A stretch of 64,000 nt of DNA from positions 16,558,196 to 16,622,195 of the forward strand of contig NC_091301.1 in the NCBI RefSeq assembly GCF_038502225.1, read 5' to 3'. A program made the translations under genes and the position numbers. The notes below the pieces were generated by a model that had not been told where the DNA came from, ran no database searches, and worked only from the letters and a program-made list of their open reading frames with translations. Of the stretch, positions 41,727 to 52,175 are shown one piece after another; positions within the stretch are counted from its first letter, which is position 1, and each line of letters opens with the position of its first letter. Source of the DNA: Cherax quadricarinatus (Eukaryota; Arthropoda; Malacostraca; Decapoda; Parastacidae).

Positions 41727-44573
41727 CTAGGTCACTCTCCCTGAACCATGAGCTTTATCGTACCTCTGCTTAAAGCTATGTATGGATCCTGCCTCCACTA
41801 CATCGCTTCCCAAACTATTCCACTTCCTGACTACTCTGTGGCTGAAGAAATACTTCCTAACATCCCTTTGATTCATCTGTGTCTTCAGCTTCCAACTGCA
41901 TCCCCGTGTTGCTGTGTCCAGTCTCTGGAACATCCTGTCTTTGTCCACCTTGTCAATTCCTCTCAGTATTTTGTAAGTCGTTATCATGTCCCCCCTATCT
42001 CTCCTGTCCTCCAGTGTCGTCAGGTTGATTTCCCTTAACCTCTCGTCATAGGACATACCTCTTAACTCTGGGACTGGTATTGTTGCAAACCTTTGCACTT
42101 TCTCTAGTTTCTTTACGTGCTTGGCTAGGTGTGGGTTCCAAACTGGTGCCGCATAATCCAATATGGGACTAACGTACACGGTGTACAGGGTCCTGAACGA
42201 TTCCTTATTAAGATGTCGGAATGCTGTTCTGAGGTTTGCCAGGCGCTCATATGCTGCAGCAGTTATTTGGTTGATGTGCGCTTCAGGAGATGTGCCTGGT
42301 GTTATTCTCACCCCAAGATCTTTTTCCTTGAGTGATGTTTGTAGTCTCTGGCCCACTAGACTGTACTCCGTCTGCGGTCTTCTTTTCCCTTCCCCAATCC
42401 TCATGACTTTGCACTTGGTGGGATTGAACTCCAGGAGCCAGTTGCTGGACCAGGTCTGCAGCCTGTCCAGATCCCTTTGTATTTCTGCCTGGTCTTCGAT
42501 CGAATGAATTCTTCTCATCAACTTCACGTCATCTGCAAACAGGGACACCTCGGAGTTTATTCCTTCCGTCATGTCGTTCACAAGTACCAGAAACAGCACT
42601 GGTCCTAGGACTGACCCCTGTGGGACCCCGCTGGTCACAGGTGCCCACTCTGACACCTCGCCACGTACCATTACTCGCTGCTGTCTCCCTGACAAGTATT
42701 CCCTGATCCATTGCAGTGCCTTCCCTGTTATCCCTGCTTGGTCCTCCAGTTTTTGCACTAATCTCTTGTTAAACGCCTTCTTGCAGTCCAAGAAAATGTA
42801 ATCCACCCACCCCTCTCTCTCTTGTCTTACTGCTGTCACCATGTCATAGAACTCCAGTAGGTTTGTGACACAGGATTTCCCGTCTCTGAAACCATGTTGG
42901 CTGCTGTTGATGAGATCATTCTTTTCTAGATGTTCCACCATTCTTCTCCTGACAATCTTTTCCATGATTTTGCATGCTATACATGTCAGTGACACTGGTC
43001 TGTAGTTTAGTGCTTCATGTCTGTCTCCTTTTTTAAAGACTGGGACCACATTTGCTGTCTTCCATGCCTCAGGCAATCTCCCTGTTTCGATAGATGTATT
43101 GAATATTGTTGTTAGGGGTATACATAGCGCCTCTGCTCCCTCTCTCAGGACCCATGGATAGATGTTATCTGGCCCCATTGCCTTTGAGGTATCTAGCTCA
43201 CTCAGAAGCCTCTTCACTTCTTCCTCGGATGTGTGTACTGTGCCCAGCACATGGTGGTGTACCCCACCTCTCCGTCTTTCTGGAGCCCCTTCTGTCTCCT
43301 CTGTGAACACTTCTTTGAATCTCTTGTTGAGTTCCTCACTTACTTCATGGTCATTTATTGTTGTCTCTCCTCCTTCCTTCCTTAGCCTGATTACCTGGTC
43401 CTTGACGGTTGTTTTCTTCCTGATGTGGCTGTATAACAGCTTCGGGTCAGATTTGGCTTTCGCTGCTATGTCGTTTTCATATTGACGTTGGGCCTCCCTT
43501 CTTATCTGTGCATATTCGTTCCTGGCTCTACGACTGCTCTCCTTATTCTCCTGGGTCCTTTGCCTTTTATATTTCTTCCATTCCCTAGCACACTTGGTTT
43601 TTGCCTCCTTGCATCTTTGGGTGAACCATGGGCTCATCCTGGCTTTTTCATTATTCCTGTTACCCATGGGTACAAACCTCTCCTCAGCCTCCTTGCACAT
43701 TGTTGCTACATATTCCATTATCTCATTAACTGGCTTCCCTTCCAGTTCTCTGTCAAACTGAACCTCATTCAGGAAGTTCCTCATTCCTGCGTAGTCCCCT
43801 TTCCTGTAGTTTGGTTTCATTTGTCCTGGCCTTCCTGCTTCCCCCTCCACTTGTAGCTCTACTGTGTATTCGAAGCTCAAAACCATATGATCGCTGGCCT
43901 CAAGGGGTCTTTCATATGTGATGTCCTCAATATCTGCACTACTCAAGGTGAATACTAAGTCCAGTCTTGCTGGTTCATCCTCTCCTCTCTCTCTTGTAGT
44001 GTCCCTTACGTGTTGGTACATGAAGTGTTGGTACATGAAGTTTGCCATCCATGTTTCTTGTCCCCCATATGGCTCCAAGTTCTCCCATTCTATCTCCTTG
44101 TGGTTTAAGTCGCCCATGATCAGGAGCTTTGCCCTGCATTCATGAGCTCTTCTGGCCACTGCAGCCAGTGTGTCAACCACCGCTCTATTGCTCTCGTCAT
44201 ACTCTTGCCTTGGCCTCCTGCTGTTCTGTGGTGGGTTACACATCACTGCAATTATCACCTTGGGACTTCCAGAGTGAAGCGTTCCCACTATGCATTCACT
44301 TTCTTCTCCGCTGTCTCCTCTCTCCAGCTCATCAAAATTCCATCGGTGTTTGATCAGCAATGCCACTCCTCCACCCCCTCTGTTCCTTCTGTCTTTCCTC
44401 AGGATCTGGTATCCCGTTGGAAAGATGGCATCTGTTATCATACCTGTAAGCTTGGTTTCTGTGATCGCTATGATGTCTGGTGATGCCTCTTTGACTCTTT
44501 CGTGACACTCCTCCCACTTGTTTGTTATTCCATCAGCGTTTGTGTACCATACCTTCAGTTTCCTTTCCAACAC
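41727..44573 (-). CDS. CR1-like ORF2: AP endonuclease-reverse transcriptase, open frame with small indels
   Basis: About 948 codons without a stop. The codon at 44573 is GTG, and the same frame is open further upstream (P-T-P-T-G-P-Q-T-T-V-L-E-R-K-L-K-V-W-Y), so the true start is unknown. Endonuclease motifs run from W-Y-T-N-A-D-G, I-T-E-T-K and M-G-D-L-N to S-D-H-M. RT includes N-Y-R-P-V-S-L-T, S-G-V-P-Q-G-S-V-L-G-P and motif C F-A-D-D. Motif A reads F-L-D-C-K-K-A-F-N-K-R-L, where CR1 elements normally have A-F-D-x-V-P-H-x-R-L: an in-frame loss of about five codons. In the endonuclease a short duplication repeats F-M-Y-Q-H (plus-strand TTGGTACATGAAGTG twice near 44013-44042). No RNase H, as expected. 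Confidence 0.87.
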   Translation of the reverse strand: MLERKLKVWYTNADGITNKWEECHERVKEASPDIIAITETKLTGMITDAIFPTGYQILRKDRRNRGGGGVALLIKHRWNFDELERGDSGEESECIVGTLHSGSPKVIIAVMCNPPQNSRRPRQEYDESNRAVVDTLAAVARRAHECRAKLLIMGDLNHKEIEWENLEPYGGQETWMANFMYQHFMYQHVRDTTRERGEDEPARLDLVFTLSSADIEDITYERPLEASDHMVLSFEYTVELQVEGEAGRPGQMKPNYRKGDYAGMRNFLNEVQFDRELEGKPVNEIMEYVATMCKEAEERFVPMGNRNNEKARMSPWFTQRCKEAKTKCAREWKKYKRQRTQENKESSRRARNEYAQIRREAQRQYENDIAAKAKSDPKLLYSHIRKKTTVKDQVIRLRKEGGETTINDHEVSEELNKRFKEVFTEETEGAPERRRGGVHHHVLGTVHTSEEEVKRLLSELDTSKAMGPDNIYPWVLREGAEALCIPLTTIFNTSIETGRLPEAWKTANVVPVFKKGDRHEALNYRPVSLTCIACKIMEKIVRRRMVEHLEKNDLINSSQHGFRDGKSCVTNLLEFYDMVTAVRQEREGWVDYIFLDCKKAFNKRLVQKLEDQAGITGKALQWIREYLSGRQQRVMVRGEVSEWAPVTSGVPQGSVLGPVLFLVLVNDMTEGINSEVSLFADDVKLMRRIHSIEDQAEIQRDLDRLQTWSSNWLLEFNPTKCKVMRIGEGKRRPQTEYSLVGQRLQTSLKEKDLGVRITPGTSPEAHINQITAAAYERLANLRTAFRHLNKESFRTLYTVYVSPILDYAAPVWNPHLAKHVKKLEKVQRFATIPVPELRGMSYDERLREINLTTLEDRRDRGDMITTYKILRGIDKVDKDRMFQRLDTATRGCSWKLKTQMNQRDVRKYFFSHRVVRKWNSLGSDVVEAGSIHSFKQRYDKAHGSGRVT

Positions 44574-44699
44574 TGTGGTTTGGGGGCCTGTGGGGGTGGG
44601 AGACCTGGTAGCATACTGTGGGATTCTATGGTTGGGGGTTGGGTGGAAGCTGTGGGTATGGATTGTATTGTGTGTTGGGATGGTGTGATAGGTTGTGGG

Positions 44700-45593
44700 G
44701 TTCTGAGGATAGTTGTGTGTGTTCTTTCCCTTGCTGCTCTGTTCTGCTCTGACTGACCTCTGCTGGTTCCATCCTTGTCTCCTTTCCTAGCTCCTTTCGC
44801 TTTTTTGTCCTCTCCCTCAGCTGCTGTCTCTCTGTGTTCTGTCTCTGTCTAGGAACACCTTCTTGTACTCTTCCAAGCTTTTCAACCGTGGCTTCTATTG
44901 GAGGATCCTGTTCCGCACTGTTTCTGTTCTGAGAATCAGCTTGATCGGTCGGTTTCTCCCCTTCAAGTACCCCCCTATTCTCTGAAAATTTACAATCTCG
45001 TCCATGTCTTCTCCCCCTATTTCTGTGATGATTTTCTCAATCTCCTTTCTTTCTTCCTGCCGTCTTTCAGTGTGTGTCCTTTCCTCTCTCTCCCGAAGCC
45101 CATGGATAAACACTGATTTTCCCCTTTCCTCCTCCCATTGCCTCTCCCTCTGTGACTCTGGTTCCTGTCTCTATGTGGTCATTTTCTCCCTTGATTTTTC
45201 CAGTGGCTCTTGGTAGCATGGTTGTGCCTCAGCATTCGACCTATGTCTCTCTCCATCTGCACTCATCTGCTCTTCCCTTCCACTCCCTGGCCCTTCTTTG
45301 CAGGCTGATATGACCTTAGCATAATTCATATCTCCTTCCTTCCTGTTCAGCCTCTCAGCTTCGTATGTTGTGTCTTCTCTGGTCACTACCCCTGAGACTT
45401 GCTTCAGCCTGTTTACCTCAAATTCTAGGACCTTTACCATGGCTACTGCAGTTTCGACTTGTGCCTCAAAATTCTTCGTCTCCTTCTCCAACCTCTTTTC
45501 CCATTTCACAGAGAGCTCTTTCTCCATTTTTTCAGAAAGCTCTTCTAATTTTCTCTCCCATTCTTGCTCTATCCTTTTCCACTGCTCCTCCAT
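44700..45593 (-). pseudogene. CR1-like ORF1, coiled-coil protein with two in-frame stops
   Basis: Starts at ATG 45593-45591 on the minus strand. Residues 1-70 are a charged heptad-rich coiled coil (W-K-R-I-E-Q-E-W-E-R-K-L-E-E-L). A TAG at 45171-45173 and another at 44895-44897 interrupt one and the same frame; between them the sequence V-F-I-H-G-L-R-E and G-R-N-R-P-I-K-L-I-L-R resembles the RRM-like/C-terminal part of LINE ORF1 proteins, and K-P-R-L-K-S-L-E-E-Y follows the second stop. The family role is RNA binding and RNP formation. The coiled coil and RRM-like layout differs from the zinc-finger ORF1 of the element at 34838. Confidence 0.7.
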
Positions 45594-45647
45594 CCATTCC
45601 TCCCTACCAGTCCCATTGTCATCTGATCCCTGATTCCTGCGAGTCCC

Positions 45648-45826
45648 AACCGTTTTTTTTTTTTTTGAGTGAAAGAGAGAGAGAAAGAGAAAAAGAAAAA
45701 AGGGGACAGAGTGAGAGAGAGGGAGAGAGAGAAGGGGAGGTAGAAGGAGAGAGGAGAAAAGAAGGGAAAATGGGGAGAAAGTAAGAGAGAGGGAAAAAGT
45801 AAGAGAGAGGGGGGATTGACAAGGGA

Positions 45827-45874
<48 letters not shown>

Positions 45875-46075
45875 AAGAGAGAGAGAGGAAGAGAGAGAGA
45901 GAGTAAGAGAGGAAGAGAGGAAGAGAGAGAGGGAGAGGGAGAGAGAGAGGAAGAGAGAGAGAGGAAGAGAGAGAGAAAGAGTGAGAGGAAGAGAGAGAGG
46001 AAGAGAGAGAGGAAGAGAGGAAGAGAGAGAGGATGAGAGAAAGGGAGAGAGATAGGGGGGGGAAGGAAGGGTTAG
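45648..46075. repeat. GA-rich low-complexity region
   Basis: A T run at 45653-45666, then about 400 bp of GA-rich purine sequence with GAAGAGAGA variants. It makes spurious Arg/Glu-rich open frames. Confidence 0.9.
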
Positions 46076-46112
46076 AGGGTCACTTCACAGGAAGGTGTGA
46101 AATCCTGTATTT

Positions 46113-46172
46113 GTGTGTGTCTGTATGTGTGTGTGTGTGTGCATGTGTGTGTGCATGTGTGTGTGTGTGTGT

Positions 46173-46238
<66 letters not shown>
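46113..46238. repeat. (TG)n microsatellite
   Basis: TG run with CATG and CTG interruptions. Confidence 0.93.
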
Positions 46239-47003
46239 ATGCTGCAGCTATTCAAGTGCCTAACAGCAGAGGCTGTTCTCACCTAGTGTGTGTGCATATG
46301 TTTATGTAAGCAGTCCTTATTTCCCACGTATGTACTACATTTGTATTGCATATGTACCCGATCTCTTGGTTCCCACTGTACTGTCTTGTGTTTAAAATTA
46401 CGTTCAAAAATAAATACACTAGGCGTCGCCTGTATGCCGCTACCTCTAAATTCTATTAAATGCCATTAAATGATGCTTATTCTAATTCTGATAGCTCGAG
46501 GAGAGTGACCCCCAATTCCAGCTAGAGACAGGTACTACTGACCCCATGCAACTCAAACTAGGTGAATATTACTTGCGGCTGGCAGTGGAGTAACGTTGCG
46601 GGTCTGTCCTGTGTCTCAGTAGTTGAAGATGCTTGATGCTTCTCGGTAATTTTTCCACTAACTTCCTGTATGCACTATAGTCTCTAGCTCACCTAATTTT
46701 TTCACTCACTCACTGTATTTACTGACACATCTATACATATCTCTTATCTCCCTGGTCTTGAGTCGCACTTATTCTTCAAAATACCCCACTGCATTATTAT
46801 AGCAACACCCCGGCCCCCACTAGACACTTAATCACTATTTCCTTTGTTTTCTTTTCTGTGATCACTTATATTTCCTTTTTTCGGGGCTTAAGTGATTATA
46901 TGCACTCTTATGCGTGCACACGCCTATATCCCACACTCTATTCCTTATGGCACAGTCAGAAATTACCACCAAAACACGAGCTCAAACCGCGTGACTCCTC
47001 CAC

Positions 47004-47005
<2 letters not shown>
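46239..47005. other. Intergenic, no gene seen
   Basis: A short CR1-like tail word (GTTCTCACCTAGTGTG) is at 46274. Otherwise unique. Confidence 0.4.
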
Positions 47006-47088
<83 letters not shown>

Positions 47089-47096
47089 TGTGTGTG
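47006..47096. repeat. (TG)n microsatellite
   Basis: About 90 bp of TG with one TATG. Confidence 0.94.
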
Positions 47097-47532
47097 ACAA
47101 TTGACGCCTCTCAACTCAACCATCACCTGCGTGTTAACCAAATTGGATTTCAAGAAGGTCACCTGGTTGTCGGCGTCAGGACCTCCAGTGCATGATATAA
47201 CCTGACATCTTCATGTACCGGGGGACGCTATCCACTGCTTCCCAAGAATTCCCTATTATCGTGCAGTGAGTGTTGAGATTCCTATAAGTTCGATCTCCGG
47301 TATGAGTATTAAAGCTGGACATGTTTCCTTATACCTGCTGCCCCTGTACACCTAGCAGGAAGTAGGTACCTATGTGCCAGTAGGCTGTGGTGGTTGGCAT
47401 TCCAGGGAAGGGGAGTGACTTGTTAATACTGATGTTTTTAGTAATACTGACTTAGCAAATTTTAACGTTGTTAGTAATATTGATGAATTAACAACTAACC
47501 CACAAATTGGAAATTGAAATAAATATATTTCA

Positions 47533-47535
<3 letters not shown>
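47097..47535. other. Intergenic, no gene seen
   Basis: Unique sequence with some LINE-like words (GTGCCAGTAGGCTGTGGTGG). No gene. Confidence 0.35.
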
Positions 47536-47581
<46 letters not shown>

Positions 47582-47690
47582 GTGCTTACCAATATCAACT
47601 TACCTATATTTGGATGCAGGGGCCGAGTTTCAGCTCCTGGCCCTGGTCCTCTACCTGTGGGGATATCTACCTATTGGATATTTTATGTGC
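47536..47690. repeat. (TC)n tract followed by a CR1-like tail relic
   Basis: TC run 47536-47579, then a diverged CR1-like tail (GGATGCAGGGGCCGAGTTTC, CTCCTGGCCC) resembling the plus strand at 41655-41710. Confidence 0.6.
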
Positions 47691-48215
47691 TAACCCTCTT
47701 TTAACCGCTATTATTTATTGCAGATAATTAATATGATTAACATTTCGAGAAAAACTCACGTGTTACTCTGTACGACGCTAAATTATCTTGACTTGAACCT
47801 CCTTCGTTATGAGGGTAAATAAAATTAAAAACTCTCGAAAAAAAATTTAGGTTTAAATCATACTAGAAAAAAATTAAAATTTGTATTAAAAAATCTATGA
47901 AAATTAGTGTGTATAACAGACAGTGGTGAAAATAATATACATAGAGAGCAACATTGATAAGCAGTTGATCTGACTCAGTGATTTCATTTGTGTATATAAA
48001 CTCTCCACGTTTAAACCTGCTGACGTTTTACTGAAGATAAGAATTACAGTTTAACGTGTGATCGGCCAATATTGTGTGAGGTTCGTGCCCCGGTGTTAAT
48101 TTTAACCAGTTGCTTACACACACCTTGTGTCTACATGGTGAGAGCACACACCACATAAACTTCCTTCTGGGTGAGAGAGAACACTCAGGTGTGACGGAAC
48201 ACCGAGGTGATCACC
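47691..48215. other. Upstream region / probable 5' UTR of the EF-hand gene
   Basis: No TATA box or initiator can be assigned with confidence. A 7-codon upstream frame (48135-48158, ATG GTG ... TAA) precedes the main start, and an in-frame stop at 48192-48194 shows that the ATG at 48216 is the first Met of the coding frame. Confidence 0.35.
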
Positions 48216-48294
48216 ATGAATGGTGTTCCAAGCGCTGGCCAGAACGGCGCTGGCAGCCAACTCCAGCAGCTCTTCAGGACATGCGACAAGGAAG
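48216..48294 (+). CDS. EF-hand/coiled-coil protein, CRACR2A/RASEF/Rab44-like, exon 1 (start codon)
   Basis: First of five exons (48216-48294, 49375-49573, 49778-49930, 60407-60559, 61154-61340) that join in frame to 257 codons with no stop; the rest lies right of the window. ATG at 48216 in a CACCATGA context; donor GTGAGT at 48295. It encodes 26 residues ending F-R-T-C-D-K-E-G, the start of EF-hand 1. Order and wording (F-x-T-C-D-x-E-G-K-G-x-I, a second canonical EF-hand, an acidic linker, then coiled coil) resemble vertebrate CRACR2A, a cytosolic Ca2+ sensor whose long form ends in a Rab GTPase domain, and RASEF/Rab44. Whether a Rab domain exists here cannot be seen. Confidence 0.75.
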
Positions 48295-49374
48295 GTGAGT
48301 CAGCCAGGCTTGTGGCTTTGGTATGTATGATCAGCTGAGATAGTGGACTTTGCCAGTAGGACCAGCTGATGTAGTGGACTCAGACGGTAGGACCAGCTGA
48401 GGTAGTGGACTCAGTCGGTAGGACCAGCTGAGGTAGTGGACTCAGACGTTAGGACCAGCTGAGGTAGTGGATTCAGACGGTCAAACCAGCGGGTCTACTG
48501 GAATCAGATATTCGTGCCAGTTTCATGCAGACAGAACACATTTTAAAGCTACATTTTTCCTCCTTCACTTGTCCCAGTCCCTTGTATTCAGATTTCCCAA
48601 TGTCTCCTTTATCCGCGAAGTAAAAACATATTTTACACTGTACAGTTTAACCTTTGTTGATGATCTGGTGTGCCTGTTTCACCTCCATTAATGATCCGTT
48701 GGGCCTTTTACCCCTCTCTTAATTTCATAAAAGTAACGACAGATCCCATCACGCCTTAAAACAAATTTCTCAGTTTTCGAAAACAAACTAATGAATGAAT
48801 AAAAGAGGCGTAAACATAACCATTTCTTTAAAAAAATGTATTCTCTACATTCTTTTTCTTTTTTTTTTAACTTTTCTGCCATTTTCCATTTTTCATATTC
48901 GTTTATTTCTTCCACAAGTTACGGATTTTCTCATATGAACTATGGCCACTAAGTCCACTCGTTCCTGCCAAGGTCAGCATAAGGTTAATCCTGAGGGGTT
49001 TTAGTCTTCTTTAAAATTTCGACAATGATATCTTGTAACAGTTTTGTAAGGTTCAAGGTTGAATCATATGAGCATCATGTTCCCATGCTTACACTGATCC
49101 TCCCTTAGTGGCGCAGTACTTCCTCATACATGAAGTCTTTGGTAGTCGGTCAGAGTTCATTTTTAAGACCCTACTTAAAACCCATCACACATCTCGGAGA
49201 CGAACCTCCATCCCATCTACATCAACACCCACCTCCCTCCCATCCACACCTCTATCAATAATTTCACAATAATTAACAAGACTCCTTTGCCTTCCAAGAT
49301 TCTTCCCCTTCTACTTTAATCAAAGATCAAAAATATAAGAGAAGTAACTATGCGATTCCTTGCATGGAGCACAG
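48295..49374. other. Intron 1 of the EF-hand gene
   Basis: Contains a 31 bp tandem repeat (AGGACCAGCTGAGGTAGTGG plus ACTCAGACGGT) in about 4.5 copies at 48345-48488. The rest is unique, AT-rich, and ends GAGCACAG. Confidence 0.6.
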
Positions 49375-49573
49375 GCAAGGGCTACATCGTGGAGCAGGAG
49401 CTGAGGGAGCTGTGTCTGGGGCTAGGCATCACAGCTGAGGATTCGGACGTGATCTTCAGTGACCTGGACGAGGACCAGGACGGGAAGATCAGTTACTGGG
49501 AGTTCTCCAAGGGCTTCAGCGAGTTCCTCAACCCCGACACAGAGGCCAGAGCCAACAGGCGGTTCTCCATAGG
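49375..49573 (+). CDS. EF-hand/coiled-coil protein, exon 2 (EF-hands 1 and 2)
   Basis: Acceptor GAGCACAG ends at 49374; donor GTGAGT at 49574. It completes EF-hand 1 (loop residues 24-35, D-K-E-G-K-G-Y-I-V-E-Q-E, with a non-ideal Lys at loop position 5) and encodes EF-hand 2 (loop 58-69, D-E-D-Q-D-G-K-I-S-Y-W-E), which has acidic residues at positions 1, 3, 5 and 12 and should bind calcium. The F-S-K-G-F-S-E-F that follows matches the CRACR2A pattern after its second EF-hand. Coding is GC-richer than its surroundings. Confidence 0.85.
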
Positions 49574-49777
49574 GTGAGTTAACCTCCCCCCCCCCATCAA
49601 CCACAACCCCCATCATTAATTTCAGAAAAAAGTTCTGCTACACACACACACACACACTATTGTCACGGGGTAGGATCAGGAGCGGAGATTCGACCCCCTG
49701 CAACTACAAATAAGTGACTTCACAAACACACGCTTCTATATACTTAAATTTACACAAATTTCCTTTTGTCATAACAG

Positions 49778-49930
49778 CACAGGATCGGCGGCGGAGGAGG
49801 AAGATGAGGAGGAAGTGGAGAGAAGAGTAGATGAGGAGGAACTGAGGAGGAGAGAGAGTGTGTATCAAGCATGGAGCTGTCTCACCTCCAGTCTTGCTCA
49901 GCTCACAAACACCTCAGTAGCTGCTGAGAG
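49778..49930 (+). CDS. EF-hand/coiled-coil protein, exon 3 (acidic linker)
   Basis: Acceptor CATAACAG ends at 49777; donor GTGAGA at 49931. Joins exon 2 through a split Gly codon. The first part is acidic (A-A-E-E-E-D-E-E-E-V-E-R-R-V-D-E-E-E-L), followed by Y-Q-A-W-S-C-L-T-S-S-L-A-Q-L. A comparable acidic linker occurs after the EF-hands in CRACR2A. Confidence 0.72.
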
Positions 49931-49986
49931 GTGAGAGAGGAGTAATATAGATAGATAGATAGAGAAAGAGAGATAGAGAGATAGAT

Positions 49987-50050
<64 letters not shown>
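49931..50050. repeat. GATA/GA microsatellite at the exon 3 donor
   Basis: GATA units then (GA)n to 50050. The tract starts only ~15 bp after the splice donor. Confidence 0.9.
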
Positions 50051-50053
<3 letters not shown>

Positions 50054-50342
50054 ACATCACTCCATCTGAGATCATACATACCCAGGATGACTCGAGTATG
50101 GAACACATTCGTACAGCATAATGATGTCAACGAGATAAAGTCAGTTGATCAAATGAAAATGCTGGCCCACAGATGGCTCCAACTTCATCCTGTTCCCTAC
50201 TTGTATGTTTCATAACAATAAAAATGCTTTCAAATGAGCTGATGTAGGTAACAGCTCTTAGCTTGTCAATAAAGTTAGGGATCCTTAACCTGTAAATAGC
50301 TTGTCAATAAAGCTAGGGATCCTTAACCTTGTCAAACCCTGT
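50051..50342 (+). mobile_element. 5'-truncated copy of the GA-associated two-ORF LINE
   Basis: Nearly identical to 39090-39385: the end of ORF2 (M-T-R-V-W-N-T-F) and the doubled AATAAA 3' region ending CCCTGTG, then an A run and GAGACAGAGAAAGACAG. GA repeats lie on both sides. Confidence 0.88.
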
Positions 50343-50811
50343 GAAAAAAAAAAGAGACAGAGAAAGACAGAGAAAATACTAGAAAACGGAAGAACTCAAG
50401 AACACTGAAAACACACGAACACGATAACACAGAAGAACACGAATGAACACAATAACAGAACCCAAGAATAAGAAAACACACAAGACAAATAGAAACACAA
50501 ACATACATAACACTAAACATCAAGGAAACACAGGAAGAGATAATTGTTTTGCGGAGGGAAAGACACAACAACACAAACATGGTGGTGATAAGAGAGTAGG
50601 TATGTAGGTTAAGCCAAACATGATGTAACATCTGTGTACACACCTGTACACACCTGTACATGCCTGCATACATCTATACTCCCCGACCACTCCCCCCCAC
50701 ACACAGGGATCGTCAGAGAAGTCCAAGAAACACAGGAACCACCGAGTTGAAACAAGGAGACAGAGAGAATGGTGAACTGAAGTGCAGAGGGAAATATAAG
50801 AAGAGGATAGG

Positions 50812-50812
<1 letters not shown>
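50343..50812. other. Intron 3, no gene seen
   Basis: A-rich sequence with many AACAC words; no feature recognised. Confidence 0.4.
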
Positions 50813-50909
<97 letters not shown>

Positions 50910-50910
50910 G
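50813..50910. repeat. (TG)n microsatellite
   Basis: About 98 bp of TG with one CGTG. Confidence 0.95.
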
Positions 50911-51271
50911 TTTTAAATAATTTCAATGCTTTTATGATTAAATATTTATTCCAACGCCATCTACCGTAACAGAGAAAAATCATTGTTTGTATATTGTTGT
51001 AAGAGTTTGTCATTCTCACCTGTGTAGCTTCGACCTCCAGGTATGTTAATTAATGCTCTACATGGGGGCTCAGGTTATGATGGCGAGGAGGGAGGGAGGG
51101 AGGGAGGGAGGGAGGGAGGGAAGTAAGTGTGGATAGAAGAAATAAAGATTGTAAGGAAACAGAAGATAATGAGCGAGTGGATACTGGTTGAGTGAGAGAT
51201 GAAAGAAGAAGGAAGACAAGAAAGATTAATTTATAGGCACAAAGATAGAACAAACTTTCAATAATGTTACT
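50911..51271. other. Intron 3 with a (GGGA)n run
   Basis: GGGA repeated about nine times at 51084-51122, a sequence able to form a G-quadruplex on the plus strand. The remainder is unique. Confidence 0.6.
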
Positions 51272-51611
51272 GTCGTGCCGAATAGGTAAAATTGGTCAAT
51301 TAGAAAGAACTCGTTCAAAATTAAGTCCTTTCTAAATTTTTCTCTTGTACGTTTAAAAATACTTTTTTTTCAATTATGTTAATGTAAAAATTAATAATTT
51401 TGTACCAAAAGAACCTTAGAAAACTTCCCTAACTTTATTATAACAAGCGCAATTTAATTTACCCTTATCTAACTAAATATATTTTATATTAGTCTACAAA
51501 AAGAATGAATTTTGCGAAATCATTGCATACACAAATTTTCACTTGCCTTATTCGACAAGAAGAACGTTGCTACTTAAGCGAAAATCGCAAGTTTTACCTA
51601 TCCAGCATGAC
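51272..51611 (+). mobile_element. AT-rich MITE with GTCGTGCC ends, 340 bp
   Basis: Starts GTCGTGCCGAATAGG, ends CCTATCCAGCATGAC. This is the only copy in the window not next to a TA microsatellite. Interior as in 58306-58693, about 48 bp shorter. Confidence 0.82.
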
Positions 51612-51996
51612 ATTTACATACATACTACATACATACATGTTCTTCAGTAAATTTTTCAATTATGTCCACATAAGAGGTTACGCCACATTGTACACAGGTG
51701 TTCCACACGGAGAGGAGCTTGTAACTGGTCTTACATCCTTGTAAGAATTTCATTATGCGGAGGTCGTGAATCTGCATGACATGACGTTTGTCGAAAATAC
51801 TCTGAATAATTATTTTGGTTCTGAAAGGTAAAAAAAAATTCCCATTGTTATGTACATTTTGGAAATTATAATAATAATTATTATTATTATTATTATGATT
51901 ATTATTATTATTATTATTATTATTATCGAGAAGTGGAACTTTCTAATGCCAAATCTAAATTTTTTAATCAATAATTAACTCATTTCTCTCTCTCTT

Positions 51997-52079
<83 letters not shown>

Positions 52080-52175
52080 TGATCATGGTTTCAGGCAGGT
52101 AACCCCGATTAACTCTGAGACTGAAGCATTAAATGAAAGTTAACACTGTAACCAGAGCAGCAGTGTGTGTGTGGT
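51612..52175. other. Intron 3 with ATT and TC microsatellites
   Basis: ATT-type triplets at 51868-51935 and a (TC)n run at 51983-52075; the rest is unique. Confidence 0.6.

Larger units (their letters stand above)
41642..45647 (-). mobile_element. CR1-like LINE, about 4 kb, minus strand
   Basis: 3' end at left (TACTCACCAAGTTG..., GGTTGCAGGGGTCGAGTCC on the plus strand), ORF2 41727-44573 and ORF1 about 44700-45593; the right end meets a T run and GA-rich DNA near 45650. ORF2 lacks stops, so insertion is relatively recent. Older tails of this type occur at about 39835-40360 and 47575-47690. Confidence 0.85.

Noticed and set aside
41748..44756. Many plus-strand open frames opposite the CR1-like ORF2
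   Set aside because: Antisense shadows; the minus strand carries the endonuclease and RT motifs.
45816..46055. Arg/Glu-rich 79-codon open frame resembling a nuclear RS-type protein
   Set aside because: Lies wholly in GA-rich low-complexity DNA with no flanking coding signal.
47280..47300. AGTTCGATCTCC resembling a tRNA B box
   Set aside because: No matching A box, acceptor stem or cloverleaf could be drawn around it; no tRNA gene is supported anywhere in the window.
48110..48298. 62-codon frame overlapping exon 1 of the EF-hand gene
   Set aside because: It is in another frame, crosses the splice donor GTGAGT, and has no conserved features; exon 1 in the chosen frame completes an EF-hand with exon 2.
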